A stretch of DNA of 12,398 nucleotides from JAOADN01 sp049323795 (GTDB taxonomy: Bacteria; Pseudomonadota; Alphaproteobacteria; Rhodobacterales; Rhodobacteraceae), in assembly GCA_049323795.1 (NCBI GenBank), contig JBMOOH010000033.1, positions 1 to 12,398 on the forward strand, given 5' to 3'. Positions within the stretch are counted from its first letter, which is position 1. Each line of letters opens with the position of its first letter. Made by a program: the position numbers and the translations under genes. The notes under the pieces were generated by a model. That model ran no database searches, was not told the origin of the DNA, and saw nothing but the letters and a program-made list of their open reading frames with translations. This document shows positions 5,571-12,337 of the stretch, one piece after another.

Positions 5571-6850
5571 CCCTCCTCCTCACCAACGCCCGCCTCATCG
5601 ACCCCGAAACCGGCACCGACGCGCCCGGCAGCCTGCTCATCCGTGACGGCCTGATCGCCGTCCAGAACGCCCCCGCCCCGAAATCCGCGACCGTCATCGA
5701 CTGCCACGGCCATTGCCTCGCCCCCGGCATCGTGGACCTCGGCGTCAAGATCGGCGAGCCGGGCGAGCGGCACAAGGAATCGTTCCGCTCCGCCGGCCTC
5801 GCCGCCGCCGCCGGGGGCGTGACCACGATCATCGCGCGGGCCGACACGACGCCTGCCATCGACACGCCGGAACTGCTGGAATTCGTGACCAAGCGCGCGG
5901 CCGAGGATTGCCCGGTGCGCATCCGCCACATGGCGGCGCTGACCAAGGGCCGCGCCGGGTGCGAGATGGCCGAGATCGGCTTTCTGCTGGATGCCGGGGC
6001 CATCGCCTTTTCCGACGGCGATCATGTCGTGACCGATACCAGGGTCCTGTCGCGTGCGATGACCTATGCCAAGGGCCTTGGCGCGCTGATCGTCGGCCAC
6101 CCGCAGGACCCCGGCCTGTCGGCGGGCGCGGCCGTGACCAACGGCAAGTTCGCGTCGCTGCGTGGTCTGCCCGGCGTCTCGCCCATGGCCGAGCGCATCG
6201 GCTTCGACCGCGACATCGGCCTGATCGAGATGACGGGCGCGCGTTACCACGCCGACCAGATCACCGCCGCCCGCACCCTGCCCGCGCTGGAACGCGCCAA
6301 GAGGAACGGGCTGGACGTGACGGCGGGCGTGTCGATCCACCACCTGACGCTGAACGAATTCGACGTCGGCGACTACCGCACCTTCTTCAAGGTGAAGCCC
6401 CCCTTGCGGTCCGAGGACGACCGGCTGGCGGTGGTCGAAGCCGTCGCCTCGGGCCTCATCGACGTCATCTCCTCCATGCACACGCCGCAGGACGAGGAAT
6501 CCAAGCGCCTGCCCTTCGAGGAAGCGGCCTCCGGGGCGGTCGGCCTCGAAACCCTCCTGCCCGCCGCGATGCGCCTCTACCACGCCGGCGGCCTGACCCT
6601 GCCGCAGCTCTTCCGCGCCATGTCCCTGAACCCCGCCAGACGCCTTGGCCTGCCGCAGGGCCGCCTTGCGGTCGGCGCCCCCGCCGATCTCGTCCTCTTC
6701 GATCCCGCCGCGCCTTTCGTCCTCGACCGTTTCACGCTGCGGTCCAAGTCCAAGAACACCCCCTTCGACGGCGCGCGGATGGAGGGGCGGGTGCTGATGA
6801 CGCTCGTGGGCGGCGAGACGGTGTTCAGGGCGGAGAAGGCCCATGCCTGA
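5567..6850 (+). CDS. pyrC: dihydroorotase-like protein, probably non-catalytic PyrC'
   Basis: This 427-residue protein has the amidohydrolase fold of dihydroorotase, which normally closes carbamoyl-aspartate to dihydroorotate. Overall similarity is clear: the start LLLTNARLIDPETG, PGIVDLGVKIGEPG at 53-66, the HH pair in VSIHHLTLNEFD, and the C-terminal GRLAVGAPADLVLFDP. Active enzymes carry DxHxH at the first site; here it is D57-L-G59-V-K61, so both metal-binding histidines are gone. The usual DHAPH, with its catalytic Asp, is M304-H-T-P-Q308. This pattern matches the inactive PyrC' of Pseudomonas, which is needed for assembly of aspartate carbamoyltransferase. I infer the same structural role, with an active dihydroorotase elsewhere. 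The ATG overlaps the upstream stop by 4 bp; the 3' end overlaps plsY by 8 bp. Confidence 0.93.
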   Translation: MTLLLTNARLIDPETGTDAPGSLLIRDGLIAVQNAPAPKSATVIDCHGHCLAPGIVDLGVKIGEPGERHKESFRSAGLAAAAGGVTTIIARADTTPAIDTPELLEFVTKRAAEDCPVRIRHMAALTKGRAGCEMAEIGFLLDAGAIAFSDGDHVVTDTRVLSRAMTYAKGLGALIVGHPQDPGLSAGAAVTNGKFASLRGLPGVSPMAERIGFDRDIGLIEMTGARYHADQITAARTLPALERAKRNGLDVTAGVSIHHLTLNEFDVGDYRTFFKVKPPLRSEDDRLAVVEAVASGLIDVISSMHTPQDEESKRLPFEEAASGAVGLETLLPAAMRLYHAGGLTLPQLFRAMSLNPARRLGLPQGRLAVGAPADLVLFDPAAPFVLDRFTLRSKSKNTPFDGARMEGRVLMTLVGGETVFRAEKAHA

Positions 6851-7451
6851 ATTCACGACCGCCCCCGGCACGATGGCCCTCGTCGCCACCCTCGCCTACC
6901 TCCTCGGCTCGGTCCCCTTCGGCGTGATCGTCACCCGGATGCTCGGCCTCGGCGACCTGAGGAAGATCGGCTCGGGCAATATCGGGGCAACGAACGTTCT
7001 GCGGACCGGCAACAAGGGCGCGGCGGCGGCGACGCTGATCCTCGACGGGGCGAAGGGCGCCGCCGCCGTCCTTCTGGCACGCGCCTGGGCGGGCGAGGAT
7101 GCGGCGCAGCTTGCCGCGCTCGCCGCGTTCCTCGGCCACCTCTTCCCGGTCTGGCTCGGCTTCCGGGGCGGCAAGGGCGTCGCCACCTTCCTCGGCACGC
7201 TCCTCGCGCTCGCCTGGCCCGTCGGCCTCGCCGCCTGCGCGACCTGGCTCGCGGCAGCCCTGCTCACGCGCATCTCCTCGATGGGCGCGCTTGCGGCCTG
7301 CCTCCTCTCCGGCCTCTGGGCGATCCTTCTCGGCCACCGCGAGATGGTGACGCTGGTCCTGATCCTCGCCGCGCTGGTGATCGTCCGGCATGCGCCCAAC
7401 ATCCGGCGCATCCTTGCGGGGACCGAGCCGAGGATCGGAAGGAAGGCGTGA
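6843..7451 (+). CDS. plsY: glycerol-3-phosphate acyltransferase PlsY
   Basis: The 202-residue integral membrane enzyme transfers an acyl group from acyl-phosphate to glycerol-3-phosphate, making lysophosphatidic acid, the first step of phospholipid synthesis. Conserved motifs are GSVPFG (22-27), GSGNIGATNVLRTGNKGA (43-60) followed by DGAKG, GHLFPVWLGFRGGKGVAT (98-115), and HAPNIRRILAGTEPRIGRK near the C-terminus. Hydrophobic helices account for most of the rest, and the length is normal. The ATG lies inside the end of pyrC' (8-bp overlap), so it is the last gene of the pyrB operon. The next gene is convergent. Confidence 0.96.
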   Translation: MPEFTTAPGTMALVATLAYLLGSVPFGVIVTRMLGLGDLRKIGSGNIGATNVLRTGNKGAAAATLILDGAKGAAAVLLARAWAGEDAAQLAALAAFLGHLFPVWLGFRGGKGVATFLGTLLALAWPVGLAACATWLAAALLTRISSMGALAACLLSGLWAILLGHREMVTLVLILAALVIVRHAPNIRRILAGTEPRIGRKA

Positions 7452-7473
7452 TGCGCCGCCCCCGCGCGGATGT

Positions 7474-7737
7474 TCAGCGCGGCGGGTTCCGCTCCAGCGC
7501 CTCGGCCGTGCGCTTGGTGTTCTGGTAGATGCCAAGCCCGAGGTACAGGAAGCCGAAGACGACCACCAGATAGATCGCCCCGACGATGAGGATGAACAGT
7601 CCCGCAAGCGGTCCGGCCCGCCCCATCTCGCCGCCTCCGGCCGCGGCGATGCCCGCGACGATCAGCAGCGCGAGGAACGCCAGAACCACGAGGACGTTGA
7701 GGACCTTCTCGAGATAGCCGATGAAGAAGTCGCGCAT
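7474..7737 (-). CDS. small two-helix membrane protein
   Basis: The 87-residue product begins MRDFFIGYLEKVLN and has two long hydrophobic segments, about residues 11-33 and 44-68, joined by a Gly-rich loop. It ends in a charged tail, YQNTKRTAEALERNPPR. The layout recalls DUF4282-type small membrane proteins, but the similarity is too loose to assign. A G-rich run (GGGGGG then CGGACAG) precedes the ATG on the minus strand. Its end faces plsY with a 22-bp gap. Function is unknown. Confidence 0.75.
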   Translation of the reverse strand: MRDFFIGYLEKVLNVLVVLAFLALLIVAGIAAAGGGEMGRAGPLAGLFILIVGAIYLVVVFGFLYLGLGIYQNTKRTAEALERNPPR

Positions 7738-7918
7738 CTGTCCGCCCCCCGGGGTTCGTTTCGCCTCTGCACGACACTATCACCATTCGGCCCGCAGTTC
7801 ACCCTGAATGACGGCAGCCATTCCGATGATCTGCCGGGCCCGGACCCGGCCGAGCATGACATGGCCGCCCCTTCCGCAGGGTCCATCCCCCATGGATACT
7901 CCGAAGGCTCCCGCCAGG

Positions 7919-7954
7919 CCGCCGCCGGCGCAGCGCCAGGACGGCCGGCGGCGG
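7919..7954. repeat. 11-bp perfect inverted repeat
   Basis: CCGCCGCCGGC (7919-7929) and GCCGGCGGCGG (7944-7954) are perfect inverted copies with a 14-base loop. All stem pairs are G-C, so a transcript from either strand would form a very stable hairpin. No T-run follows. It lies in the middle of the gene-free stretch, at least 180 bases from any confident gene. Confidence 0.6.
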
Positions 7955-8079
7955 GGGCGCGCCGCCCGTCGCACAGGAGCGCGGCGGAACAGGGGGGCGC
8001 CAGCCCCGGCCTCTGCGCCCTGACGAAGGGCGACTGGCTGAAGCCCCGCGAGATGCCGGAAGGCCGGGTACGGGCATTC

Positions 8080-8099
8080 GTGACGGGAGTCACCGTCAC
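8080..8099. repeat. 7-bp inverted repeat
   Basis: GTGACGG (8080-8086) and CCGTCAC (8093-8099) are perfect inverted copies with a 6-base loop. The element lies about 35 bases beyond the stop of the leftward gene at 8133 and could help end or protect that transcript. An alternative GTGAC/GTCAC pairing exists within it. Confidence 0.4.
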
Positions 8100-8132
8100 C
8101 CCAACCCCGCCCCCATAGGGCACCCCTGCCCC

Positions 8133-8411
8133 TCAGACCGCGACCGCGAGCGTCACGGCCGGCGCCGACACCACGCCCGCCTTCTGCATCACCTCCTTCA
8201 GGCCCGGATCGGCGAAGAACCCTTTCGCGCCGGCAATGTCGCGGAAGCGGAGCACGATTGTCACCTTGTTGCGGTCCTCGGGATCGCGGAACACCTCGGC
8301 CTTGGTCACGCCGGCCTTGGCGCGGGCCGGCGCATGCGCGTCGTATCCCACCCGCCAGGTGTCGTAGTCCTTCACGCTGTGGCCAATCACGGCGAGCACG
8401 TCCGTGGACAT
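8133..8411 (-). CDS. small ferredoxin-fold (ABM-like) protein
   Basis: The 92-residue product begins MSTDVLAVIGHSVKDYDTWR. The strand-helix pattern and the phrases VKDYDTWRVGYDAH, AEVFRDPEDRNKVTIVLRF and FFADPGLKEVMQKAGV resemble dimeric alpha/beta-barrel proteins of the antibiotic-biosynthesis-monooxygenase type, often labelled cyclase-like. Such proteins may degrade or modify small aromatic or reactive compounds, but no catalytic residue can be fixed here. The same frame stays open upstream for another 655 codons, but that part runs through intergenic DNA, antisense to the LysR gene and over the GST gene. The ATG at 8409-8411 is chosen because AGGAGG (8425-8420) lies eight bases ahead. It follows the GST gene on the same strand after 95 bases, so co-transcription is possible. 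Confidence 0.85.
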   Translation of the reverse strand: MSTDVLAVIGHSVKDYDTWRVGYDAHAPARAKAGVTKAEVFRDPEDRNKVTIVLRFRDIAGAKGFFADPGLKEVMQKAGVVSAPAVTLAVAV

Positions 8412-8419
8412 TCGCAGTT

Positions 8420-8450
8420 CCTCCTCATGGTGCCGGAGGCAAACCTCCGG
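8420..8450 (-). promoter_or_regulatory. strong Shine-Dalgarno with an adjacent hairpin
   Basis: Reading leftward, CCGGAGG (8450-8444), loop TTTG and CCTCCGG (8439-8433) form a perfect 7-bp hairpin. Seven bases further on is the Shine-Dalgarno AGGAGG (8425-8420) of the gene starting at 8411. The CCTCC of the hairpin's second arm could pair with this site instead of with its own partner, so two exclusive structures are possible. No T-run follows the hairpin, which argues against a simple terminator. Regulation is inferred. Confidence 0.45.
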
Positions 8451-8506
8451 GCTTCGGCGAAGGGACCATCCCCGCGCCGGCAATGCCGTCCGTTCCCGGA
8501 CAGATG

Positions 8507-9178
8507 TCAGATCGAGACCATCTCCCTGCCCGCGCAGGACTGAACGAGCCCCTCGAAGGCCTGATAGGTCGGCGCAAACCCGGGCAGCATCTTCATCCGG
8601 CCCAGCCAGTTGCGGATGTTCGGATAGGCGGCGAAATCGGTGCCGGTCACGCGGGCGGGCATCACGATCGACACGCCGAGCATGTCGGCGATCGTCAGGT
8701 CGTCCCCGCAGACGAAGGCGTTCGGGCCGATGATGTGGTCGTTCAGCACCTTCAGCCACCGCCGCGAATTCTCGCGCCCGAGTTCGAGCTGCGCCGCCTG
8801 CGCCTCGTCGCTGCGCCGCCGGTGGTAGGGGAAGACCTGCGGATAGACGAGGCCGAAGTTCAGCTCGCGGCGGAGCTGGGTGTTGAACCAGTCCATCCGC
8901 TCGTTGACGCGCGCCCGCGCCTTCAGGTCCTTGGGATAGAGCGGCGAGTTCAGCTTGTCGGCGAGGTATTTCAGGATCGCCGAGCACTCCGTCAGCCGGA
9001 AATCCCCGTCCTCGAGCACCGGCACAAGCCGGTTGGGGTTCAGCGCGGCGAACTCCGGCCCCTGATGCTCTCCCTGCAAGAGATCGACGAGCTGCACCTC
9101 GACCGGCGCGCCCGTCTCGGCGATGAACAGAAGGACCGGGCGGCTGGTCGTCGAGATCGGGTGACAGTAGAGCTTCAT
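8507..9178 (-). CDS. glutathione S-transferase family protein
   Basis: The 223-residue cytosolic protein has the two-domain GST layout. Residues 1-78 form the thioredoxin-like domain: MKLYCHPISTTSRPVLLF with Ser/Thr at 9-12 in the catalytic region, NPNRLVPVLEDGDFRLTECS at 47-66 with the cis-Pro in VPVL, and the Glu-Cys-Ser that contacts the gamma-glutamyl group of glutathione. The helical C-terminal domain includes the N-capping segment GDDLTIADMLGVSIVM. The overall pattern suits theta-like bacterial GSTs, which conjugate glutathione to electrophiles or act as peroxidases; the substrate is unknown. Upstream ATGs at about 9187-9191 are out of frame, so the ATG at 9178 stands, although its ribosome site is weak. 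It is divergent from a LysR gene, which probably regulates it. Confidence 0.93.
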   Translation of the reverse strand: MKLYCHPISTTSRPVLLFIAETGAPVEVQLVDLLQGEHQGPEFAALNPNRLVPVLEDGDFRLTECSAILKYLADKLNSPLYPKDLKARARVNERMDWFNTQLRRELNFGLVYPQVFPYHRRRSDEAQAAQLELGRENSRRWLKVLNDHIIGPNAFVCGDDLTIADMLGVSIVMPARVTGTDFAAYPNIRNWLGRMKMLPGFAPTYQAFEGLVQSCAGREMVSI

Positions 9179-9279
9179 CTCGGTTCATCCATTCGCTTTC
9201 CGTCAGGCTAGCGCCGCAGGGTCCGGCCCGTCGAGGGGCGCGGCCGCAATCGCCCGTTGCGCCTTTGCGGGGGACTTCC

Positions 9280-9296
9280 TGCAAGCGGCCCTTGCA
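9280..9296. promoter_or_regulatory. candidate LysR operator
   Basis: TGCAAG (9280-9285) and CTTGCA (9291-9296) are perfect inverted copies separated by five bases, giving a 17-bp dyad. It lies in the 172-bp gap between the divergent GST and LysR genes, about 55 bases before the LysR start. LysR-type regulators commonly bind such interrupted dyads in the shared promoter region. Further partial arms nearby (CTTTGC at 9263-9268 with GCAAAG at 9294-9299; CCTGCA at 9278-9283 with TGCAGG at 9301-9306) could mark additional subunit sites. Confidence 0.5.
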
Positions 9297-9350
9297 AAGA
9301 TGCAGGGAAGGGACTTCTCCTGAAGCCAGCGGGCGTTTGGGGCGTTTGTC

Positions 9351-10253
9351 TTGACGGAACCGGACTGGGACGGCTTCAAGGTGATCCGCGCGCTCGGCCG
9401 CGCCGGATCGGTGGCGGGCGCGGCGCGCAGCCTCGGCGTCGACAGTTCGACCGTGAGCCGCCGGCTCGCCGCCATCGAGGAGGCGCTCGGCGCCGTCCTG
9501 ATCGTCCGGGGTGGCCGCGGCTTTGCCTTCACCACCGAGGGTCACCTCGCCCTCGAGGTCGCCGAGACGGTCGAGGCCCGGATCACCGCCGCCTGCACCG
9601 CCATCCGCGCCGCCAAGACGAGGGTCGAGGGCAAGGTGCATCTTTCGGTCGTCCCCGGCCTCCTCCACATCATGTTTCCGTTCCATGCCGCCGTGATGCA
9701 GCGCCATCCCGACCTGACGCTCGAGATCAGCGCCGACATCCGGACGCTCGACATCGCCAGGGGCGAGACCGACATCGCGATGCGGATGCGCCGTCCGACC
9801 GAACCGGACCTGATCACCGGCCGCTCCTTCGTGATGGGCATGGGCCTCTACGCCTCGAAGGACTACATCGCCCGCCACGGCCTGCCCGCCGGCCGGCAGG
9901 AGCTGAAGAACCACCGCCTGCTGCTGTTCTCGCAGGAGTTCGCACACCTGCCGCACTTCAACTGGCTCGAGCCGCTCGCCAACCCCGACGAGGCGCACCT
10001 GCGCGTCGACGGGGTGGACATGGCCTACAACCTCGCGCTGGCCGGGGTCGGGATCGGGCTCTGCGACTGCTATCGGGGCGATGCCTCGCCGGATCTTGTC
10101 CGCGTGCTGCCGGAAGCCGCGTCCGTGACCCCCGGCTGGATCGTCTACCACGAATCCGCCCGCGACACACCGCGCGTGAAGGCGGTGGTTGGAATGCTCG
10201 GCGACTACCTCGACGGGCAGCGGGGGCGGCTGAGCGGGGCGCTCGCCGGCTGA
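9351..10253 (+). CDS. LysR-family transcriptional regulator
   Basis: The 300-residue protein has an N-terminal winged helix-turn-helix at about residues 5-62 (ALGRAGSVAGAARSLGVDSSTVSRRLAAIE region, with the recognition helix near 31-45). A linker helix and a substrate-binding domain follow, with the first lobe starting at VHLSVVPGLLHIMFPFHAAV. The features fit LysR-type regulators, which bind a small inducer and often control a divergent gene; here that is the GST. The inducer cannot be predicted. The start is a TTG at 9351; no in-frame ATG lies near, and starting here gives the usual family N-terminus (PDWDGFKVIRALG). The only ribosome-site candidate is a weak GGGGCG upstream. It is convergent with gshA. 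Confidence 0.92.
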   Translation: MTEPDWDGFKVIRALGRAGSVAGAARSLGVDSSTVSRRLAAIEEALGAVLIVRGGRGFAFTTEGHLALEVAETVEARITAACTAIRAAKTRVEGKVHLSVVPGLLHIMFPFHAAVMQRHPDLTLEISADIRTLDIARGETDIAMRMRRPTEPDLITGRSFVMGMGLYASKDYIARHGLPAGRQELKNHRLLLFSQEFAHLPHFNWLEPLANPDEAHLRVDGVDMAYNLALAGVGIGLCDCYRGDASPDLVRVLPEAASVTPGWIVYHESARDTPRVKAVVGMLGDYLDGQRGRLSGALAG

Positions 10254-10296
10254 TCGGTCCGCTTGCGGGCGGGTCGCCTGTCTCGCGACAAGACCG

Positions 10297-10321
10297 GAGC
10301 CTGCTCGTGTCGGACAGGCTC
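10297..10321. terminator. hairpin between convergent lysR-type gene and gshA
   Basis: GAGCCTG (10297-10303) pairs perfectly with CAGGCTC (10315-10321) around an 11-base loop. It lies in the 67-bp gap between the LysR stop and the gshA stop and touches the gshA TAG. Position suggests a shared two-way terminator. No U-run follows on either strand, so the mechanism is uncertain. Confidence 0.4.
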
Positions 10322-11667
10322 TAGAGACGCATCGCCTGATAGACCGGCTCGAGCGTGCCGCCCCAGTCGCCCGCATGGGCCGCGAGCATCCGGTCCGCCT
10401 GCACCCTGCCGCTGATGACGCTCGCTTCGAGCACGTCGAGGAACCCCTCCTCGCCCAGGTCCCGCGCCTTCAGCCCGGCACGCGACAACCGCACCGCTTC
10501 CCGCGCCAGGTCGTTCAGCTTCACGCCCCCTGCCTCGCCCTGCAGCGCGGCGACGGACGCGGCCACGCGCAGCCCCTGACGGGTTTCGGCATCGAACCGC
10601 TTCACGAGGTCCCACGCCGCGTCCAAGGCCGAGCCGTCGTACATCAGCCCCACCCAGAAGGCGGGCAGCGCGTTCAGGTGCGGCACGTCACCGGCATCGG
10701 CCCCGCGCATCTCGATGTACCTCTTCACCCGTGCCTCGGGGAACACCGTCGTCATGTGGTCCGCCCAGTCGGACAGCGTCGGCCTTTCCCCCGGCAGCGC
10801 GGGCAGTTCGCCCTTCAGGAAATCGCGGAAGGACTGGCCGAGGGCGTCGATGTACCTGCCGTCGCGGTAGACGAAGTACATCGGCACGTCGAGCACCCAG
10901 TCCACGTAAGCCTGGAACCCCATGCCGTCCTCGAAGACGAAGGGCAGCATTCCGGTGCGCGCCTCGTCGAGGCTCCGCCAGATGCGGCTTCGCCAGCTCT
11001 TGTGGCCGGTCGTCCTTCCCTCGAAGAACGGCGAGGCGGCAAAGAGCGCCGTCGCGACCGGCTGAAGCGCCAGCGCCACGCGCAGCTTCTTCACCATGTC
11101 CGCTTCCGACCCGTAGTCGAGGTTCACCTGCACCGTGCAGGTCCGGTACATCATCTGCGTCCCGTGCGTGCCCACGCGGCCCATGTATTCGGTCATCAGC
11201 CGGTAGCGGCCCTTCGGCATCACCGGCATCTGGTCATGCGTCCATTCCGGCGCAGCCCCGATCCCCAGAAAGCCGATCCCCAGAGGCTCGGCTACGGCAT
11301 GAACCTCGGCCAGATGCCGGTCCAGTTCGGCCGCCGTTGCGTGGATGTCGGCAAGGGGCGCCCCCGAGAGCTCGACCTGCCCGCCCGGCTCGAGGCTGAC
11401 ATTGGCGCCGTCCCTGGTCAGCCCGATGATGTTCCCGCCCTCGAGGAGCGGCGCCCAGCCGAAGCGGTCGCGCAGGCCTTCGAGCATCGCCCGCACCGAC
11501 CGCGGCCCGTCATAGGGTATCGGCAGACGGGTATCGGTCAGGAAGCCGAACTTCTCGTGCTCGGTTCCGATGCGCCACCCGGACGCCGGCTTGCAGCCGG
11601 CCTCCACATACTCGACAAGCTGCTCGAAACGTTCGATCGGTCCGCCGCCGGACTGCGGTATCGACAT
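10321..11667 (-). CDS. gshA: glutamate-cysteine ligase
   Basis: The 448-residue cytosolic enzyme joins glutamate and cysteine with ATP to form gamma-glutamylcysteine, the first step of glutathione synthesis. It belongs to the plant/alphaproteobacterial-type family rather than the E. coli type. The family start GTEHEKFGF is at residues 34-42, with SLEPGGQVELSGAPL at 91-105, a MYRTCTVQVNLDY stretch carrying the substrate-site region, then GRTTGHKSWRSRIW and RYIEMRGADAG. The family length is about 450, so it is complete. The frame can be extended five codons to a TTG, but the ATG at 11665-11667 is preferred since GAGG lies just before it. Upstream on the same strand are a membrane protein and rsmE. 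A GST lies nearby, beyond the convergent LysR gene. Confidence 0.96.
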   Translation of the reverse strand: MSIPQSGGGPIERFEQLVEYVEAGCKPASGWRIGTEHEKFGFLTDTRLPIPYDGPRSVRAMLEGLRDRFGWAPLLEGGNIIGLTRDGANVSLEPGGQVELSGAPLADIHATAAELDRHLAEVHAVAEPLGIGFLGIGAAPEWTHDQMPVMPKGRYRLMTEYMGRVGTHGTQMMYRTCTVQVNLDYGSEADMVKKLRVALALQPVATALFAASPFFEGRTTGHKSWRSRIWRSLDEARTGMLPFVFEDGMGFQAYVDWVLDVPMYFVYRDGRYIDALGQSFRDFLKGELPALPGERPTLSDWADHMTTVFPEARVKRYIEMRGADAGDVPHLNALPAFWVGLMYDGSALDAAWDLVKRFDAETRQGLRVAASVAALQGEAGGVKLNDLAREAVRLSRAGLKARDLGEEGFLDVLEASVISGRVQADRMLAAHAGDWGGTLEPVYQAMRL

Positions 11668-11714
11668 TCGTGACCTCGGCAAGACCTCGGGATTCGGAGG
11701 GCTAGAGGTGCAGC

Positions 11715-11741
11715 GGCGGGCCGGGGTTCGTCAAGCCCGCC
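11715..11741. other. hairpin between the membrane protein gene and gshA
   Basis: GGCGGGC (11715-11721) pairs perfectly with GCCCGCC (11735-11741) around a 13-base loop. It sits in the 97-bp gap between the stop at 11765 and the gshA start. It could reduce read-through into gshA or stabilise its leader. No T-run follows in the leftward direction, so its role is open. Confidence 0.3.
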
Positions 11742-11764
11742 CCGCACGCACCGGCCTGCCGCGC

Positions 11765-12337
11765 TCATGACAAATCGTGATGCGGATCGTCGCCCCCGCG
11801 TGCCGGCGGCGCCAGCGCGGGAGGCCGGGCAAGACCGGGCCTGACCCACAGCAGGCGCGAGACGCCCTCGCGCGGCGGATCGTCGAGCGCCCGGCCGAGC
11901 GCGGCGATGTCGATCCCCGGCAGCGGCGCGAAGGCATCGTAGAGCCGGTCGGCCCCCATCGACAGGGCGGGGATCCGCAGCATCTGGCCGTCACGCGACC
12001 GCATCCGCCATTCCAGCGCGCCGTCGCGCCAGCCCAGGCGCAGCTCGACCAGATCCGCGATCGCAAGGACGCCGCCGTAGACCGGGCCGAAGTAGCCGAG
12101 CTGGCCCTCGTCGAGCACCACGACGCCGGGGGCCTCGACGCGCCTGAGAAAACGCATCCGGCGCAGCGCCGCCACCGCCCAGGCCGCGCCGCCGAGGACA
12201 AACGCCAGGCCGACGGGCCAGAGGACGAAGCCGCCGAGACCGGTCATCCACAGGCCCAGGGCGACGGCGAGCGTGGCGGCCGCGACCTCGCGCCAGCGCC
12301 GGATCGCGGCCATCGCCTCGGGTCGGATCGCGCTCAC
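11765..12337 (-). CDS. two-helix membrane protein between rsmE and gshA
   Basis: The 190-residue product is not a named family to me. After a short basic start it has two hydrophobic helices at about residues 18-34 and 37-58, then RRMRFLRRVEAPGVVVLDEGQLGYFGP. The following soluble domain (roughly 67-155) has a strand-rich pattern and may be PH-like (GVLAIADLVELRLGWRDGALEWRM). The tail is Pro/Gly-rich and ends DDPHHDLS. The start is taken as the GTG at 12337-12335, which overlaps the rsmE stop as GTGA and has GGGGGA upstream; the longer frame reaching 12364 would run into rsmE. Tight coupling to rsmE suggests one operon, possibly including gshA. Function is unknown. Confidence 0.8.
   Translation of the reverse strand: MSAIRPEAMAAIRRWREVAAATLAVALGLWMTGLGGFVLWPVGLAFVLGGAAWAVAALRRMRFLRRVEAPGVVVLDEGQLGYFGPVYGGVLAIADLVELRLGWRDGALEWRMRSRDGQMLRIPALSMGADRLYDAFAPLPGIDIAALGRALDDPPREGVSRLLWVRPGLARPPALAPPARGGDDPHHDLS

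Larger units (their letters stand above)
7738..8132. other. 395-bp stretch without a clear gene, rich in hairpins
   Basis: Both strands have open frames here, but the translations are Ala/Arg/Pro/Gly-rich with no motif and no good ribosome site. The best of them (ATG at 7861 to 8118, rightward) would give 85 residues and is not convincing. Perfect inverted repeats occur at 7833-7850 (GCCGGG/CCCGGC), 7919-7954 and 8080-8099. GGGCA/TGCCC at 8118-8131, just past the stop at 8133, may end the leftward transcript. A structured RNA or a decayed gene are both possible. Confidence 0.4.

Noticed and set aside
5417..6889. 490-codon leftward open frame opposite pyrC'
   Set aside because: It is antisense to a clear amidohydrolase-family gene, and its translation is His/Gly/Arg-rich with no motif, a known effect of high-GC codon use.
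8133..10376. 747-codon leftward open frame
   Set aside because: Only its last 92 codons form a protein-like sequence with a strong ribosome site. The rest overlaps the GST gene in another frame, runs antisense to the LysR gene and is Arg/Gly/Ala-rich.
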